64,000 nt of DNA, taken from positions 1,984,001-2,048,000 of the forward strand of contig JARGXX010000001.1 of assembly GCA_030374765.1 (NCBI GenBank), given 5' to 3'. Positions 43,980 to 53,689 of the stretch are shown one piece after another. The first letter of the stretch is position 1. Each line of letters starts with the position of its first letter. The notes below the pieces were generated by a model. That model saw only the letters and a program-made list of their open reading frames with translations. It was not told where the DNA came from and searched no databases. The position numbers and the translations under genes were made by a program. The DNA is from Agarophyton chilense. Lineage: Eukaryota > Rhodophyta > Florideophyceae > Gracilariales > Gracilariaceae.

Positions 43980-46139
43980 GGGAAGCCCAGGTTTGGGCAA
44001 GGATAGGATGGGGGCTGTCGTAACTGCCTTAATCAAGGAGCGAAAAGATTCCGACTGATCGGTGGTAAATGGCGCAAGCTTCGGTGGCTGGCCCTTCCGC
44101 AGTAGCGCGTTTAGCGGAGCGGCGATATCCGAGAAACTCGGTATAAACCGTCGATAGACGTTGACCAGACCTAAAAAGGATCGAAGCTCCGTTTGAGTAC
44201 GGGGCTCCTTCGCCTCGCAGAGGGACTTGATACGAACTTGTTCGATCATTAACCGTCCTGGACGGATGACGTGCCCGAGATACTTCACCGTGTCGGTGAA
44301 GAACTCGCACTTCCTCAACTTGAGGGTTATTCCTGCGTCTCGCAGTACGGTCATCACGTCCCGCACGTGGGTCAGGTGATCGTCCAGGTTTCTGGAAAAG
44401 ACAATGATGTCGTCCAAGTAGACAAGGCACGTGCGCCACTTGAAACGCGACATCAGTATGTCTATTGCCCTTTGAAAGGTGGCCGGTGCATTGGTTAAAC
44501 CAAACGGCATCCGCTTGAAGCGGTAGGAACCCGAGTGGCAAACAAACGCGGTTTTGTCTCGGTCCTCTTCCCGGACTGGGACTTGCCAGTAGCCCCAGTT
44601 AGCATCCAGAGCCGTAAACACGGTAGCGTCCCCGAGCGAGTCTATACACTCGTCCATGCGCGGAATCGGGTAGGTGTCCCTCACGGTGACGGCATTGAGG
44701 CGGCGGTAGTCAACGCAAAACCGCCACGTGCCGTCAGCCTTGAGGGCCAGCACCACCGGTGAAGCCCAAGGAGATTGGGCTGGCTCGATGACTCCAGCAC
44801 GGAGCATCTTGTCCACCTGAAATTCTTCCTCCTCCCGAGCTTTCGGTCCCGCCCTGTAAGGGGGTTGTGCAACCGGACGTGCGTCCGGTAGCAAGTCTAT
44901 CCGATGTTCGGTTGTATTGATCTCACCCAGTGAGCCGTCCCACATTGTGGTAAACACGCGTAGCATTCCGCGTAAGCGGTCCCGGTGGGAGACCGGTACA
45001 TGACTCAGGTCCAGGTCCTCGAGGGCCTTGATCGGGTCTATCTTATCGTAGCTCGTAGGCTGTGCCCTGGTGTCAGGTGTGGGAACCGACGAGGTCGGAA
45101 ATGCATCCGTCTTGACGGTTTTATCGAGCGCCAACTGCTGTGCCTCCCCGGAGGTTTCCGCAACGGATACCGGGAGACCATCCTCGGTAGAGGGAGTTAT
45201 TCCGAGTACTTCGGCAGCTGTCACCTTTGTAGGGAGCATCGCGAGCGGGTGCGGCGTCACAGACCCAATGACTTGGTTCTTTGCCAGCGTCTGGGGAGCC
45301 TTTCCCAGATTGGCAACCAACACCCGGAAAGGGGAATTCGGCGTGACTTGCACGATTCCGTTCGCAACGGTTAACTGAAATTTCTCGTACAACGAGGGCA
45401 AGGGCTGAGCAACCCGAAGACCGTGTTGACGGGAATTGACTGAAACCATAGCCTGGCTCTCCGGGGGTATGGTTACTGACGAGGCAACGCGTAGCTTCGT
45501 AGAATCCCGGTTCGCAGGTGTGGGTTCCTGCGCAGCAGGTAGAGGAACGTGTTTCCTCGATGCCCGCTTCAGCGGTTGACGAACAATGGGGACGGTCGAT
45601 CCGTCCTCAAGTTCCACCTGCTTAAGGCGTGGGCGGGTGGCGTCGACAAACCTGTCGCAGTAGTCACATCCCAGTATAACTGGCGCGGCCAGCGAGCGGC
45701 ACACAATAAAAGTTAGTTTAACCACCATCCGCCCTAGCCTGACGACCAGGTCGATCACACCAACCGTTTTCAACGGGTTGTTATTGGCGTCTGACACGTC
45801 GGGTACCGTTTCAGAACGGATGAGTGACCGCAATGGCGGGGGTAAAACCGATTCCACAATAAAGTTCGGCCCAGCACCTGTATCCAGGACAGTGAGATGT
45901 CTCACCATAAACTGCGTGTACAGACCAAGGTCAGCGTAAACCTTGTAGTTACGCTTGGCCATTACCAAGACTCTATCCGGGATCCGGTTATTTCTAATCC
46001 GTATCCACGGTCGACGCAAAACACCGAGGTGTTTAGAGTCCGCGTCTGCGGTGTCCTTCCTTGTCAGGATTTTCACCGGGGAGCGAGGCATCGGCGCCTC
46101 GGGCGTCGTCAGCCTCAACTCTGAGGACGCCTCTCCCAA
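43980..46139 (-). CDS. gypsy H pol, protease and reverse transcriptase
   Basis: 720 residues from the first codon shown. The frame has no ATG at its start and extends upstream across the gag stop, which fits entry by -1 frameshift at 46160-46166. Protease lies at residues about 65-180 with the catalytic triad in VLDTGAGPNFI (D86) and VILGCDYCDRF. Reverse transcriptase spans about 440-640, with FCVDYRRLNAVTVRDTYPIP, FTALDANWGYWQVPV holding the first catalytic aspartate, PFGLTNAPATFQ, and VYLDDIIVFS (D576, D577). LRSFLGLVNVYRRFI is the connection block. All catalytic residues of both enzymes are intact. The frame ends at the TAG before RNase H. Confidence 0.9.
44409..44420 (-). other. reverse transcriptase active site YLDD of gypsy H
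   Basis: TAC TTG GAC GAC on the minus strand encodes Y574-L-D-D577 of pol. Confidence 0.9.
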
Positions 46140-46153
46140 AGGGGAGACTCCCT

Positions 46154-48274
46154 CTATTCTTTTCCCTGTACAGGGTCCTGGTCGGGCGAAGGCCCGACTT
46201 CCTCGGCAACGAGTGGATGATTCCGTTGCACGGTAGCTACCGCAGGAGTGGGTTGAGATCCACCAGCGTGGTTTGGCGCTGGTGCGGCGCGTGCCGGCTG
46301 AGCCGGTTTGTACCGAGAATTCGGAGTGTGAGCCAATGCGTTGGGGAAGTCTGTCTTCGCGCGGAGATATGACGTGAGTGGCACGGAGCCCTTCTCCTGC
46401 GGGGAGAGGACTTCGTAATTATCCACCACTCGCGCCATATCGCGTAGCGATAAAAGGCATTGCGGGGAGGTGTGCCCGCGCTCGTAGCACAAGTGGCACA
46501 CCAACGTCACTCCCGCGTTTCGCGGTACGGCATTCCGAGCATCGGTGTATCTTCCAGGTTCCCGGTTTCCAACCCATCCAGGGCGCTGACTTCGTGTCAT
46601 TCCGTTCGAGTACGGCATACGGGGGGCCGGAGTGCGGCGGTCATTAAGATAAAAGACCTGCCCGTTCTCCGTGTTCCTTGCGGTTGAGTCAACCGAGCCA
46701 TCCGTCGTAGACGGTAGTTCCGTTGTCTGAATAGATAAACCATCGTGATGGATGACATTCATATTGTCATAACCCTGTTTGGGGATGCCATCCGTCGCAA
46801 ATGACGGTGAAGAGGAGTCTGACTCAAGCAGCAATGCTTTAGCGGCCTTCGACCGGGTTCCCGGATTGCGTGCACGTAGTGCATCTCCCTCTGCGCGGGC
46901 AAACTGTATGAGTTCAAGGTAGGTCACCTTCGGCTCTTGTTCCCTGTAACGGGCGACAAGAGTCTTGATGGCTGGATCCAATCCATCAATGAACATCGTA
47001 CAGCGTTCCCCAGCGGGGTATACATTACCACAACGGTGGAAAGCCTTATTCAGGCGTACCGAGTAATCGGTCTCGAGCTCGCCGGAGCGTTGTCGAGTGT
47101 CCCGCAAAGCGAGTATCGCCGCTTGTATCGCGGAGTTCGTTGCGTAGGAACGCAGGCGGTACTGCACGGCCTCGGGCCAGCAGGTCACACCTCCTTCGGA
47201 GGCTCGCGACGAGCCCCGAACCGACAAAAACTGATCTTCAGCGACACCCCGTAGAAAGTAGAGTAGCGCCACGTAGGCTTGTCCTTCGTTCATTCCGAGT
47301 ATATCGGCTTCCGCTACAAAGCGGTGTAGAAAATCCAAGACCAGAATTGGATCATCCCCAGTAAACGACTGGTTACGAAGTGAAAGCTGCATCCGCTTGA
47401 TGCAGTCTTTCACTTTACCCGTGTCACGCGGTGTCCGACCTAAGGAGGAATCTTCTAGCCGGTAATACCGGTAGGACAGGAGTGTCCTGTACAGAGGGTT
47501 GGTGGGCTTCAAGGGTTTGAGGCCCGAATGTCGCCGACCCTTGGGGCGCGACCCGATGGCCCCGTAGGTGGCAGAGGACCGCTTTGAGCGGGAAGAGCGC
47601 CCATAACGATCCTGTGGGTCATCGCTCACCGACGAATCGGAACTCTCCGAGTCACTCGGTTTACCGTCCGACTCAGATGATGAGTCGGACGGGGGTCCGT
47701 GCTTACGGTTAGAATCCCGGTTCTTCCGGCTCTTCCAGTTCCGCCACTGGGTCACTCGATGAGAGACAACCGGTCTAGCCGCGTTCGCGGGCGAGGTTAA
47801 CGTCCTCTCGACCGACTCAAGTCGGCTTCGGAGACGCTCGATTCGATTCTCCATACCTTCTGCGAAGGAAGACGGAGCGCCAAAACACTCGAGTAGTGTA
47901 TTGACGTCCGACCGCAATACGCGGATATCCTCGGCTAACTCACTCGTAGGGGGGTTAGCGAGGCTTCCTCGTAAAGAGGTGAATTCCCTCGAGAGGGTAT
48001 TGTGAGCAGCCCGCAGGGAGCGGAGCTGCTCTTCCAAGCGTACAATCCGCGCTTGGTCGACCAACCGCGGAGGCGGAGAAACCACCGTTGCGACGGTCGT
48101 TAACCCGGAATCGGGCTGCGGGTCTTCAGTGCCGGTGACCGGTATCTCCCGGGAATGGGGTGTTGGAGCCAGGGCCTGTGGAACATCAGTGGCCCTGGCA
48201 TCACCGCCTTGGCGGGAACGGCTGCGTGTTGCAGGAGGCTCCATGCTAGGCGGTTTCCTTGGCATTGGCCACAC
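46154..48274 (-). CDS. gypsy H gag
   Basis: 706 residues to a TAG at 46154-46156. The domains in order are a short Arg/Ser-rich start, a coiled coil (about 75-165, with RIVRLEEQLRSLRAAHNTLS), a Ser/Asp-rich acidic stretch (about 205-240), and a capsid-like domain (about 265-490). The last part carries a classic CCHC zinc knuckle, C593-x2-C-x4-H-x4-C606, reading CHLCYERGHTSPQC, and a Pro/Ala-rich end. The protein would form the particle and bind the element RNA. ATG codons at 48274-48250 offer the start. The gene is undamaged, unlike gag in elements A and D, which align to it. Confidence 0.85.
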   Translation of the reverse strand: MWPMPRKPPSMEPPATRSRSRQGGDARATDVPQALAPTPHSREIPVTGTEDPQPDSGLTTVATVVSPPPRLVDQARIVRLEEQLRSLRAAHNTLSREFTSLRGSLANPPTSELAEDIRVLRSDVNTLLECFGAPSSFAEGMENRIERLRSRLESVERTLTSPANAARPVVSHRVTQWRNWKSRKNRDSNRKHGPPSDSSSESDGKPSDSESSDSSVSDDPQDRYGRSSRSKRSSATYGAIGSRPKGRRHSGLKPLKPTNPLYRTLLSYRYYRLEDSSLGRTPRDTGKVKDCIKRMQLSLRNQSFTGDDPILVLDFLHRFVAEADILGMNEGQAYVALLYFLRGVAEDQFLSVRGSSRASEGGVTCWPEAVQYRLRSYATNSAIQAAILALRDTRQRSGELETDYSVRLNKAFHRCGNVYPAGERCTMFIDGLDPAIKTLVARYREQEPKVTYLELIQFARAEGDALRARNPGTRSKAAKALLLESDSSSPSFATDGIPKQGYDNMNVIHHDGLSIQTTELPSTTDGSVDSTARNTENGQVFYLNDRRTPAPRMPYSNGMTRSQRPGWVGNREPGRYTDARNAVPRNAGVTLVCHLCYERGHTSPQCLLSLRDMARVVDNYEVLSPQEKGSVPLTSYLRAKTDFPNALAHTPNSRYKPAQPARAAPAPNHAGGSQPTPAVATVQRNHPLVAEEVGPSPDQDPVQGKE
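46160..46166 (-). other. -1 ribosomal frameshift heptamer between gag and pol of gypsy H
   Basis: The minus strand reads CAG GGA AAA GAA TAG in the gag frame, so the heptamer G GGA AAA lies two codons before the gag stop with exactly the X XXY YYZ phasing. Slipping back one base gives GGG AAA AGA ATA GAG, the pol frame. Downstream the sequence can fold: TCTCCC-CTTT-GGGAGA, and GGCGTC pairing with GACGCC around an inner CCTCA/TGAGG hairpin. Confidence 0.75.
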
Positions 48275-48373
48275 CGTCTCGACGGAAGAATAGAAAGCAA
48301 ACCGGTGAGACCGGAGAAAACCCGTTAAACGGAAAACAACCTCAGAGAGGACACAAGCGGTCTTGACTTCTAA

Positions 48374-48385
48374 GTCGGGAGACCA
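48374..48385 (-). other. primer-binding site of gypsy H
   Basis: TGGTCTCCCGAC on the minus strand begins three bases inside the 5' LTR end and is identical to the site of gypsy D at 18348-18359. The plus strand reads GTCGGGAGACCA, as the 3' end of a tRNA with CCA would. The match may extend further (TTCTAAGTCGGGAGACCA). The tRNA was not identified. Confidence 0.8.
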
Positions 48386-48388
48386 ATT

Positions 48389-49253
48389 TGTAGGACAATG
48401 CCCCCAAGGGGGAAAACCTACGAAGACGTCCGGATCTTCCTCTCACGAGGTAACCGGCGCGGTAGAGCCCTCCCAGGGATCGGCGCGCAATGCCGGGTGT
48501 AAGCCGGAGCCGAACCGTCGCGACGGGCGCAGGGAGGCTGAAAGAAGCCGAGAATATCCGCGTAATGCGGTGCTTGCGTATCCTCTGAGAAGGCAAAACC
48601 CACGAGAGTGGCGAGCACGACAGGTGTCAGTGCGAGCCGCCAGAGCGGGAATTGCCCAATGAAGGGGAGGAAAAAAGAAGGAAAATGGGAACGGAGGCAA
48701 GAGGGCGAGGTTGACCACGAGTCGCAAGAGGGGACTCGGGAATAGCCGGCACTGCCGGGTGTAGCAAACCGTATACACGGGCGGAACCACGAAAGTGGGA
48801 ATAGATACCCAACACACGAAGGCTGCTTGAATGTCCAAGGGGGTTGGGAAGCCGTGCACCACGGGAAATCCCTCTGTAAGGAGTTGTATATCCGCGCAGG
48901 CGGTTCGACCCAGAGCCAAGATCTGGAAGACCAAGATCACCCTTGTTGAGGAGACTTTACTGGACCTGCGGCCGCGAGGCCGGCGGCCTAAGTACTGTAG
49001 TCACCGTAGAATAGAATAAATAAAGTCTATCCTAAATAGCTAAATGTCCGTCTAACAAAAGGGGCCAATCTGGCGGCCACGTGTCGCGCGGGCGCTGCGG
49101 CCACGTGTATGGCACCCGGTCTCGCCGGTGCATCACTGGCGTTCCGGCCATCGCCGTGAAACGGATTACTCCTACTCATAACGAGGTTGCACGCCGGAGG
49201 CTCCGGAAAAAACTTAAGTCCCCAAAAACCTCCCTGGAGGACGTTGCTCTTCA
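48389..49253 (-). repeat. 5' LTR of gypsy H
   Basis: 865 bp, nearly identical to 39140-40003, starting TGAAGAGC and ending CCTACA on the coding strand. Confidence 0.95.
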
Positions 49254-49999
49254 AGTCGTTTATATGTCGACATACGAATCCAATGTATGCGCTTTGCAAG
49301 TTAAAAAGCTATTTATCTGGCCGCTTCTCTCTGTACAGGTCTTGAAGTTGAGTAGAAGGGCAGATGATATGTAAAGAAGGCCTACAGAAAAACGTCGACA
49401 AAGACCAAGAAAGGCAAAATAGTTTCTCTTCCGTATTTGTTTCAGGTCTTTGTAGTTTCATTCGACTGATACACAAGCAGCATTCATTGATGCATTATAA
49501 GCGGCCTCTGCGTTTGATGCACCTGCTCGTGTAAACACCGTCTGCAGCCAAGGCCTCAGAATATATGCAGCATCTACGTATATGTAGTACTGACGTCCAT
49601 TAATTTTTTAAGCACTTTTCTAGCATTCTCTCTGTACCACTGTGTCTCAAAAGCGTCATATCATGCCTAAGATTTACCTCAAGACCGCATAGGGAGAATA
49701 TCTGTCCATCTAGGGTGGTTATCGTCTGATATATCAAACAATGCATTCTTTTGTGACCTTAATGTCAAGCTCTCTAATTAATTCCATTTTCACATGGCCT
49801 AGACATCTTTATCTTCTTACAGGAAATAATTTCTACGCAGCTGTCAAGAGGTGTACCAAAATTTTGGATAGATTTAGCGTATTATTCTTCTATTTCTTGT
49901 AGTAATCCATGTCGTATACTTGTAACCAGATTTTCGTCCAACAGCACATAAGCTTCCACAACTTCCCAAAAAAACCTCACCAAAGTGTGGGATACGTAA

Positions 50000-50401
50000 T
50001 CAAAAGTAAAGTTCTAAATTGTACCATTTAGTTGCAGATGACTGACTGCGAAGAAAAATGCAACATGCCGTCATCGGCGCACAACCATATCGATTCCTTT
50101 TAGTCCTTTCACTCTTCCAACCCATAATGTTGCCTACGCGGCCGACATCGCGTTTTCTGAATCTAAATTCCTGTAACGACTGCTCTTCAGAATAATAGTT
50201 GAGGTTAAAGTTGTGGCTACTTATATAAAATGCCCTTGCCGAAATTTTCTGAACATTTACTTCAGCTTTTCTGGCGTTTTTCCAGAATCTAAACACCATC
50301 TGTGCGGGAGCATCCTCGTCTATGCATAGTTGAAAGAGACGCATTCTGCGGTTACACCGAGCAACCGCTTTTCCAATGCGGTAATCCTCTTGGCGAACCA
50401 T
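50000..50401 (-). CDS. hypothetical small ORF
   Basis: ATG at 50401 opens 133 codons, starting MVRQEDYRIGKAVARCNRRM and including APAQMVFRFWKNARKAEVNV. It is basic and moderately hydrophobic, without signal peptide or known motif. It partly overlaps open frames on the other strand, so coding potential is doubtful. It lies in the stretch between the young gypsy element and the gene island. Confidence 0.2.
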   Translation of the reverse strand: MVRQEDYRIGKAVARCNRRMRLFQLCIDEDAPAQMVFRFWKNARKAEVNVQKISARAFYISSHNFNLNYYSEEQSLQEFRFRKRDVGRVGNIMGWKSERTKRNRYGCAPMTACCIFLRSQSSATKWYNLELYF

Positions 50402-50426
50402 TACGGTTGCTGATGGATGTTTTCCA

Positions 50427-50906
50427 ATGGTGTCGGTGTGTGCGAATTTTTATATGCGTAAATACAAATTATGGATTTCGTGTCAAACTTTTTCGTATAA
50501 TGCGTGGCATGTGTGGCTACGAAAATTTATACGAAGATTTCTACGGCGTATAACCTCTATTGTTTCTGTCACGGACATCTTCACAACCATCTCAAGAAAA
50601 AGGTTTGTGAACAGATTCACATGTGTATGTGAAAGGAATTGGTACATGGTTATCCATGGGTCGGCGGTAGGAGAACGGAGAGGAAATTGGGCTCAACGGT
50701 GTCGCTTATTGCTATATTTGAAAGAGTCGCAGTGTTTGGGTAGTACAAAACCGTTGTTGCCGAGTCGCCTTGCGGCGTTTGTTAGTTGTATCGACTTGGT
50801 TGAAACTTTTCATCGCATAGATCGCATCAAAAAGTCTATCATTCCATTTATACTGTTTATATTTTCTGCAACAGCCCAAGTCAGCTCTGAGCCTGTTCGA
50901 GGCTGA
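50427..50906 (+). CDS. hypothetical small ORF
   Basis: 159 codons of open frame with a hydrophobic C-terminal segment (IIPFILFIFSATAQVS). No known domain was recognised. Chance is a likely explanation in this A+T-rich stretch. Confidence 0.15.
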   Translation: MVSVCANFYMRKYKLWISCQTFSYNAWHVWLRKFIRRFLRRITSIVSVTDIFTTISRKRFVNRFTCVCERNWYMVIHGSAVGERRGNWAQRCRLLLYLKESQCLGSTKPLLPSRLAAFVSCIDLVETFHRIDRIKKSIIPFILFIFSATAQVSSEPVRG

Positions 50907-52066
50907 GAACATACAGGAATAGAATGGAAGGGCTCTGCACGCAATTCACATGGTGGAAATGAACTTGGAGATCAAGCGATATAGTTGTATAATGAAGTCA
51001 AACTTTTGTCGCATTCGTATTCGATGGAGCTGAAACAAATTATGGTCTGCCTGGACCGCGCAAGACCGTGTTTTATTTTTCATCTAGCACCCATCCCAAG
51101 TCTTTGATTGGAGGGTTTGCTCATCTTCTGTTCGAGAAGATCGAAAACCAGAAAGTATTCTTGAAGGTGTACAGTACTCCTACGAAAGCCTTTACGAGGT
51201 TGTATCCCTATCTTCGGACTTTTAACCCATGAAGTTTTCAACATTAGAATGACCAGAAACTGCAACACAAATCAACGTGAATCAAAGCCATAGATTGAAC
51301 AACCCCCTCCCATATATCTTTTCATTCATGGTTTTGGTGGCGAGGGCAGTACAGTTCCTATCCTGTAGTTTAACCACATCTCGGGACGCTCTAAGTAGGT
51401 TCTGAACTACGAATACGTCGTGTTTCGTTCATTCTTTGCGCGTTTTCTAAGAGTACACGAGCTGGGCTATCGCAGAATGTTGCTGCTGAGGAGCGCACAA
51501 TCACAGGAAACCATTCCTTGGAGACCTAACTATGATGGCCAAATGCCGGGACCATAACCCAGGATTGATCTGGATTATGCTTTTGTGAAATAACAACTTC
51601 ATATTTTCCGGTCATGACTAGGCTTGCAAGCATCCTTTTGATTTACGAAGGTGTAGAACAAGATACTGGAGGAGGCGCTGAAGAGGCTTTGTTGAGAAAC
51701 AGCGAGTTCGTTCTTTCGCAGAAAATGAAGACCTTCAGCCAAAGGGATTACATGTGGTAATTGGGTTCACACAACTGCCGACCCTTCGAAATTTCATCGT
51801 CGCTTTAGTATGCAAAACCAGAATGTGCAAAACCTAAGTCCAGACAAGAACCTACACACAAGCTGCGAAGAAAAAACGGAACCCACACGTACTGCCCGAC
51901 TACACCCGGTGACATTATGTTTGGGAAGATAAACGTTCACCGTGGAGAGCCCCACCGATGATTGTTACATACTCCCATAAACAGCTGGGCTATCCTGAGT
52001 ATGCAACTGCCCGCACCATTACACAACAAACCCGTTCATCATTTCCTTTCGACAGAAACACGAAAG

Positions 52067-53242
52067 TTAAGATTCCATGGCATCTACGACATCACCTCCA
52101 CTTGCAGCCTTCTTCTTCTTCTTCTTCTTCTTCTTCTTCTCCATGGAAATAGCCAATAGGGCCTTGACCTCCTCATTTTTCAGCTCCTTGTCGCATTCTA
52201 CAGGAGGCATCGGAGTCTTCGTGACGACAAGGGTGTTATTTGCTGTGACCAAGACGGTCATAGAACATCTTCCGATCACAGCCCCATCCTTCTCATACAG
52301 TACGGGATAAGGAGTCACCAGGTTGTGCTTCATCATTTCTGTCATAGCCATACGAGCCTTCTTCGCATCACTCAGGGCTCGCAGTGTGAAAGGCATCGTA
52401 GGATGGGACTTGTTGATTTCCGCAAGAATCTGACGGGACGTTTTCATCTTCAGTTGATAGTCAACATCAACTTGTCTCTTGTACACAGTTTCTCTAGTAT
52501 CCTTTTCAATGGCCTTTCCCTCGCCGGTGCTCATGACAACGTCGAGATTGTAGACCTCACACGGCTCGAACTGCCACCGATCCGCATGGGCTTCGACGGT
52601 TTGCTTATTCATGATTACCTTTGATCCATCAATGACGTACCGCTTCATTTGATGACTCAAAACACCGTCCAACAACTCCACCTCAAAATCCGCCGCAACA
52701 TGTGCAAACAAATCGCTCACTTGTTCGTTACTATTCCCAACCTTCATCAACCGCAATGCAGCGTCTGCCGCAGTATACGCGGCCACAACCACATCGGCTG
52801 CTCTTCCTCGCAAGGGTGGTGGTGACACGGCTTCTTTACTCTCCTTAACGAGCATGGTGTGCGCCGATATTGCAGCATATCCATCGATATGTGCTCCGAA
52901 CTGTACTGTGATCTGATCGCCTGCTTCCAATTTGTCGTTTGCATTGGCATCAGTTTCAATCGGGCAAAAATGGCTGACACAGTTTTTCACACATACACAT
53001 GTCGGGAATGCGACTCCTTTTTCTAAACGCTCACCGCTCTCAGTCCGTGCTTTGGAATATACCCCGGCCGCCTTGTTTGTAATAATAGTATCTCCCAACT
53101 GGCACAGGGTTTTCACAGCCATTCCCGCATAAGCCGCCTTCCGAACCAGTTCCAGTGCATCGTCTACAATAGCACCGGCAGCCTTGTACTTGTCCAACAC
53201 GTCCGAGTGTTCTATTCCACGCTCCCCCTGAACCTCTGCCAT
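52067..53242 (-). CDS. EBP1/PA2G4-like protein (methionine aminopeptidase fold)
   Basis: 391 residues from the ATG at 53242 (MAEVQGERGIEHSDVLDKYK); the frame is open 16 codons further up but without ATG. Length and layout match human PA2G4 (394 residues). The protein has the pita-bread methionine aminopeptidase fold but serves as a growth regulator and RNA/ribosome-binding factor, not a peptidase. Family blocks seen are TVQFGAHIDGYAAISAHTML, GVLSHQMKRYVIDGSKVIMN, FEPCEVYNLDVVMSTGEGKA and KARMAMTEMMKHNLVTPYPV. The C-terminus has ten consecutive lysines (EKKKKKKKKKKAASGG), the lysine-rich nucleolar and RNA-binding tail of the family, made here by a CTT microsatellite. It is divergent from SufS, with 447 bp between the starts. 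No intron is seen. Confidence 0.9.
   Translation of the reverse strand: MAEVQGERGIEHSDVLDKYKAAGAIVDDALELVRKAAYAGMAVKTLCQLGDTIITNKAAGVYSKARTESGERLEKGVAFPTCVCVKNCVSHFCPIETDANANDKLEAGDQITVQFGAHIDGYAAISAHTMLVKESKEAVSPPPLRGRAADVVVAAYTAADAALRLMKVGNSNEQVSDLFAHVAADFEVELLDGVLSHQMKRYVIDGSKVIMNKQTVEAHADRWQFEPCEVYNLDVVMSTGEGKAIEKDTRETVYKRQVDVDYQLKMKTSRQILAEINKSHPTMPFTLRALSDAKKARMAMTEMMKHNLVTPYPVLYEKDGAVIGRCSMTVLVTANNTLVVTKTPMPPVECDKELKNEEVKALLAISMEKKKKKKKKKKAASGGDVVDAMES
52109..52140. repeat. CTT trinucleotide microsatellite inside EBP1
   Basis: About ten CTT units on the plus strand encode the lysine run of EBP1 on the minus strand. It is a likely site of length polymorphism. Confidence 0.9.
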
Positions 53243-53689
53243 CGTGGAGTGAATATGGTCTCGTTTCCGACCGGGGAGTAACGATTGCACTACTGCCCCC
53301 TACACCTTACTGTGATGTCCCCGTCGTGTTATGGGGTTCAGAATCTGAACTTCAATTTTTGTAACGGATCTCGTTTCTAAGGCGTTATTGCGTTAGTAAG
53401 CCGAGAACTACGCCGCCGGCGATTGTGAACCCAAATTGAGAATTTGGATCCCTTGTATGAAGACACCCGGCCTTGCCACGACGGATCAAACTAAACACTC
53501 GTCGAGTCGATTGGAGGGGTTCAACCTGGACCTCGTGTGTGACGTGTACGCATCCGGCCCACACACGCCCTGTTGATCACGTGAATGTTCTAACCTCAGC
53601 AGTTGAACATCTGTTGTCCACATCCCGTCTCCTCGGTTTCGGCGTCAACAGTCCCCCACTTCTCTTGCAACTTTGCACGAGTTTGCACG
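53243..53689. promoter_or_regulatory. divergent intergenic region EBP1/SufS
   Basis: 447 bp lie between the two start codons. The region must hold both promoters and 5' leaders. No clear TATA box or repeated operator was recognised. A frame in it (53473-53871 plus) overlaps the SufS start in another frame and looks spurious. Confidence 0.5.

Larger units (their letters stand above)
39140..49253 (-). mobile_element. young Ty3/gypsy retrotransposon H, 10.1 kb, integrase core missing
   Basis: The element is bounded by LTRs of 864 and 865 bp that differ at roughly ten positions, so the insertion is recent. On the minus strand: 5' LTR, primer-binding site, gag (48274-46154), frameshift site, protease and reverse transcriptase (46139-43977), TAG, RNase H and proline/arginine-rich tail (43946-42936), chromodomain scrap (42366-42160), polypurine tract, 3' LTR. 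A 591-codon ORF runs the other way at 40051-41826. The whole element is visibly richer in G+C than its flanks. Flanking pentamers (AACCG and AGTCG) do not form a perfect target duplication. Confidence 0.9.
49254..52066. other. 2.8 kb between gypsy H and the gene island, nothing recognised
   Basis: This is A+T-rich sequence. Two modest open stretches, 50401-50000 (minus) and 50427-50906 (plus), show no known domain and are listed separately. No transposon motif was found from 50950 to 52066. Confidence 0.4.

Noticed and set aside
48340-48388. tRNA gene or fragment at the gypsy H primer-binding site
   Set aside because: The stretch contains TTGACTTCTAAG, resembling a tRNA anticodon arm, but no cloverleaf can be formed; it is only the primer-complementary region.
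39135-49258. Five-base target duplication for gypsy H
   Set aside because: The flanks read AACCG and AGTCG; only three of five bases agree, so it is not a clear duplication.
53603-53689. Longer N-terminus for SufS
   Set aside because: The first codon would be TTG; the first ATG in frame is at 53690 and already gives a plausible transit peptide.
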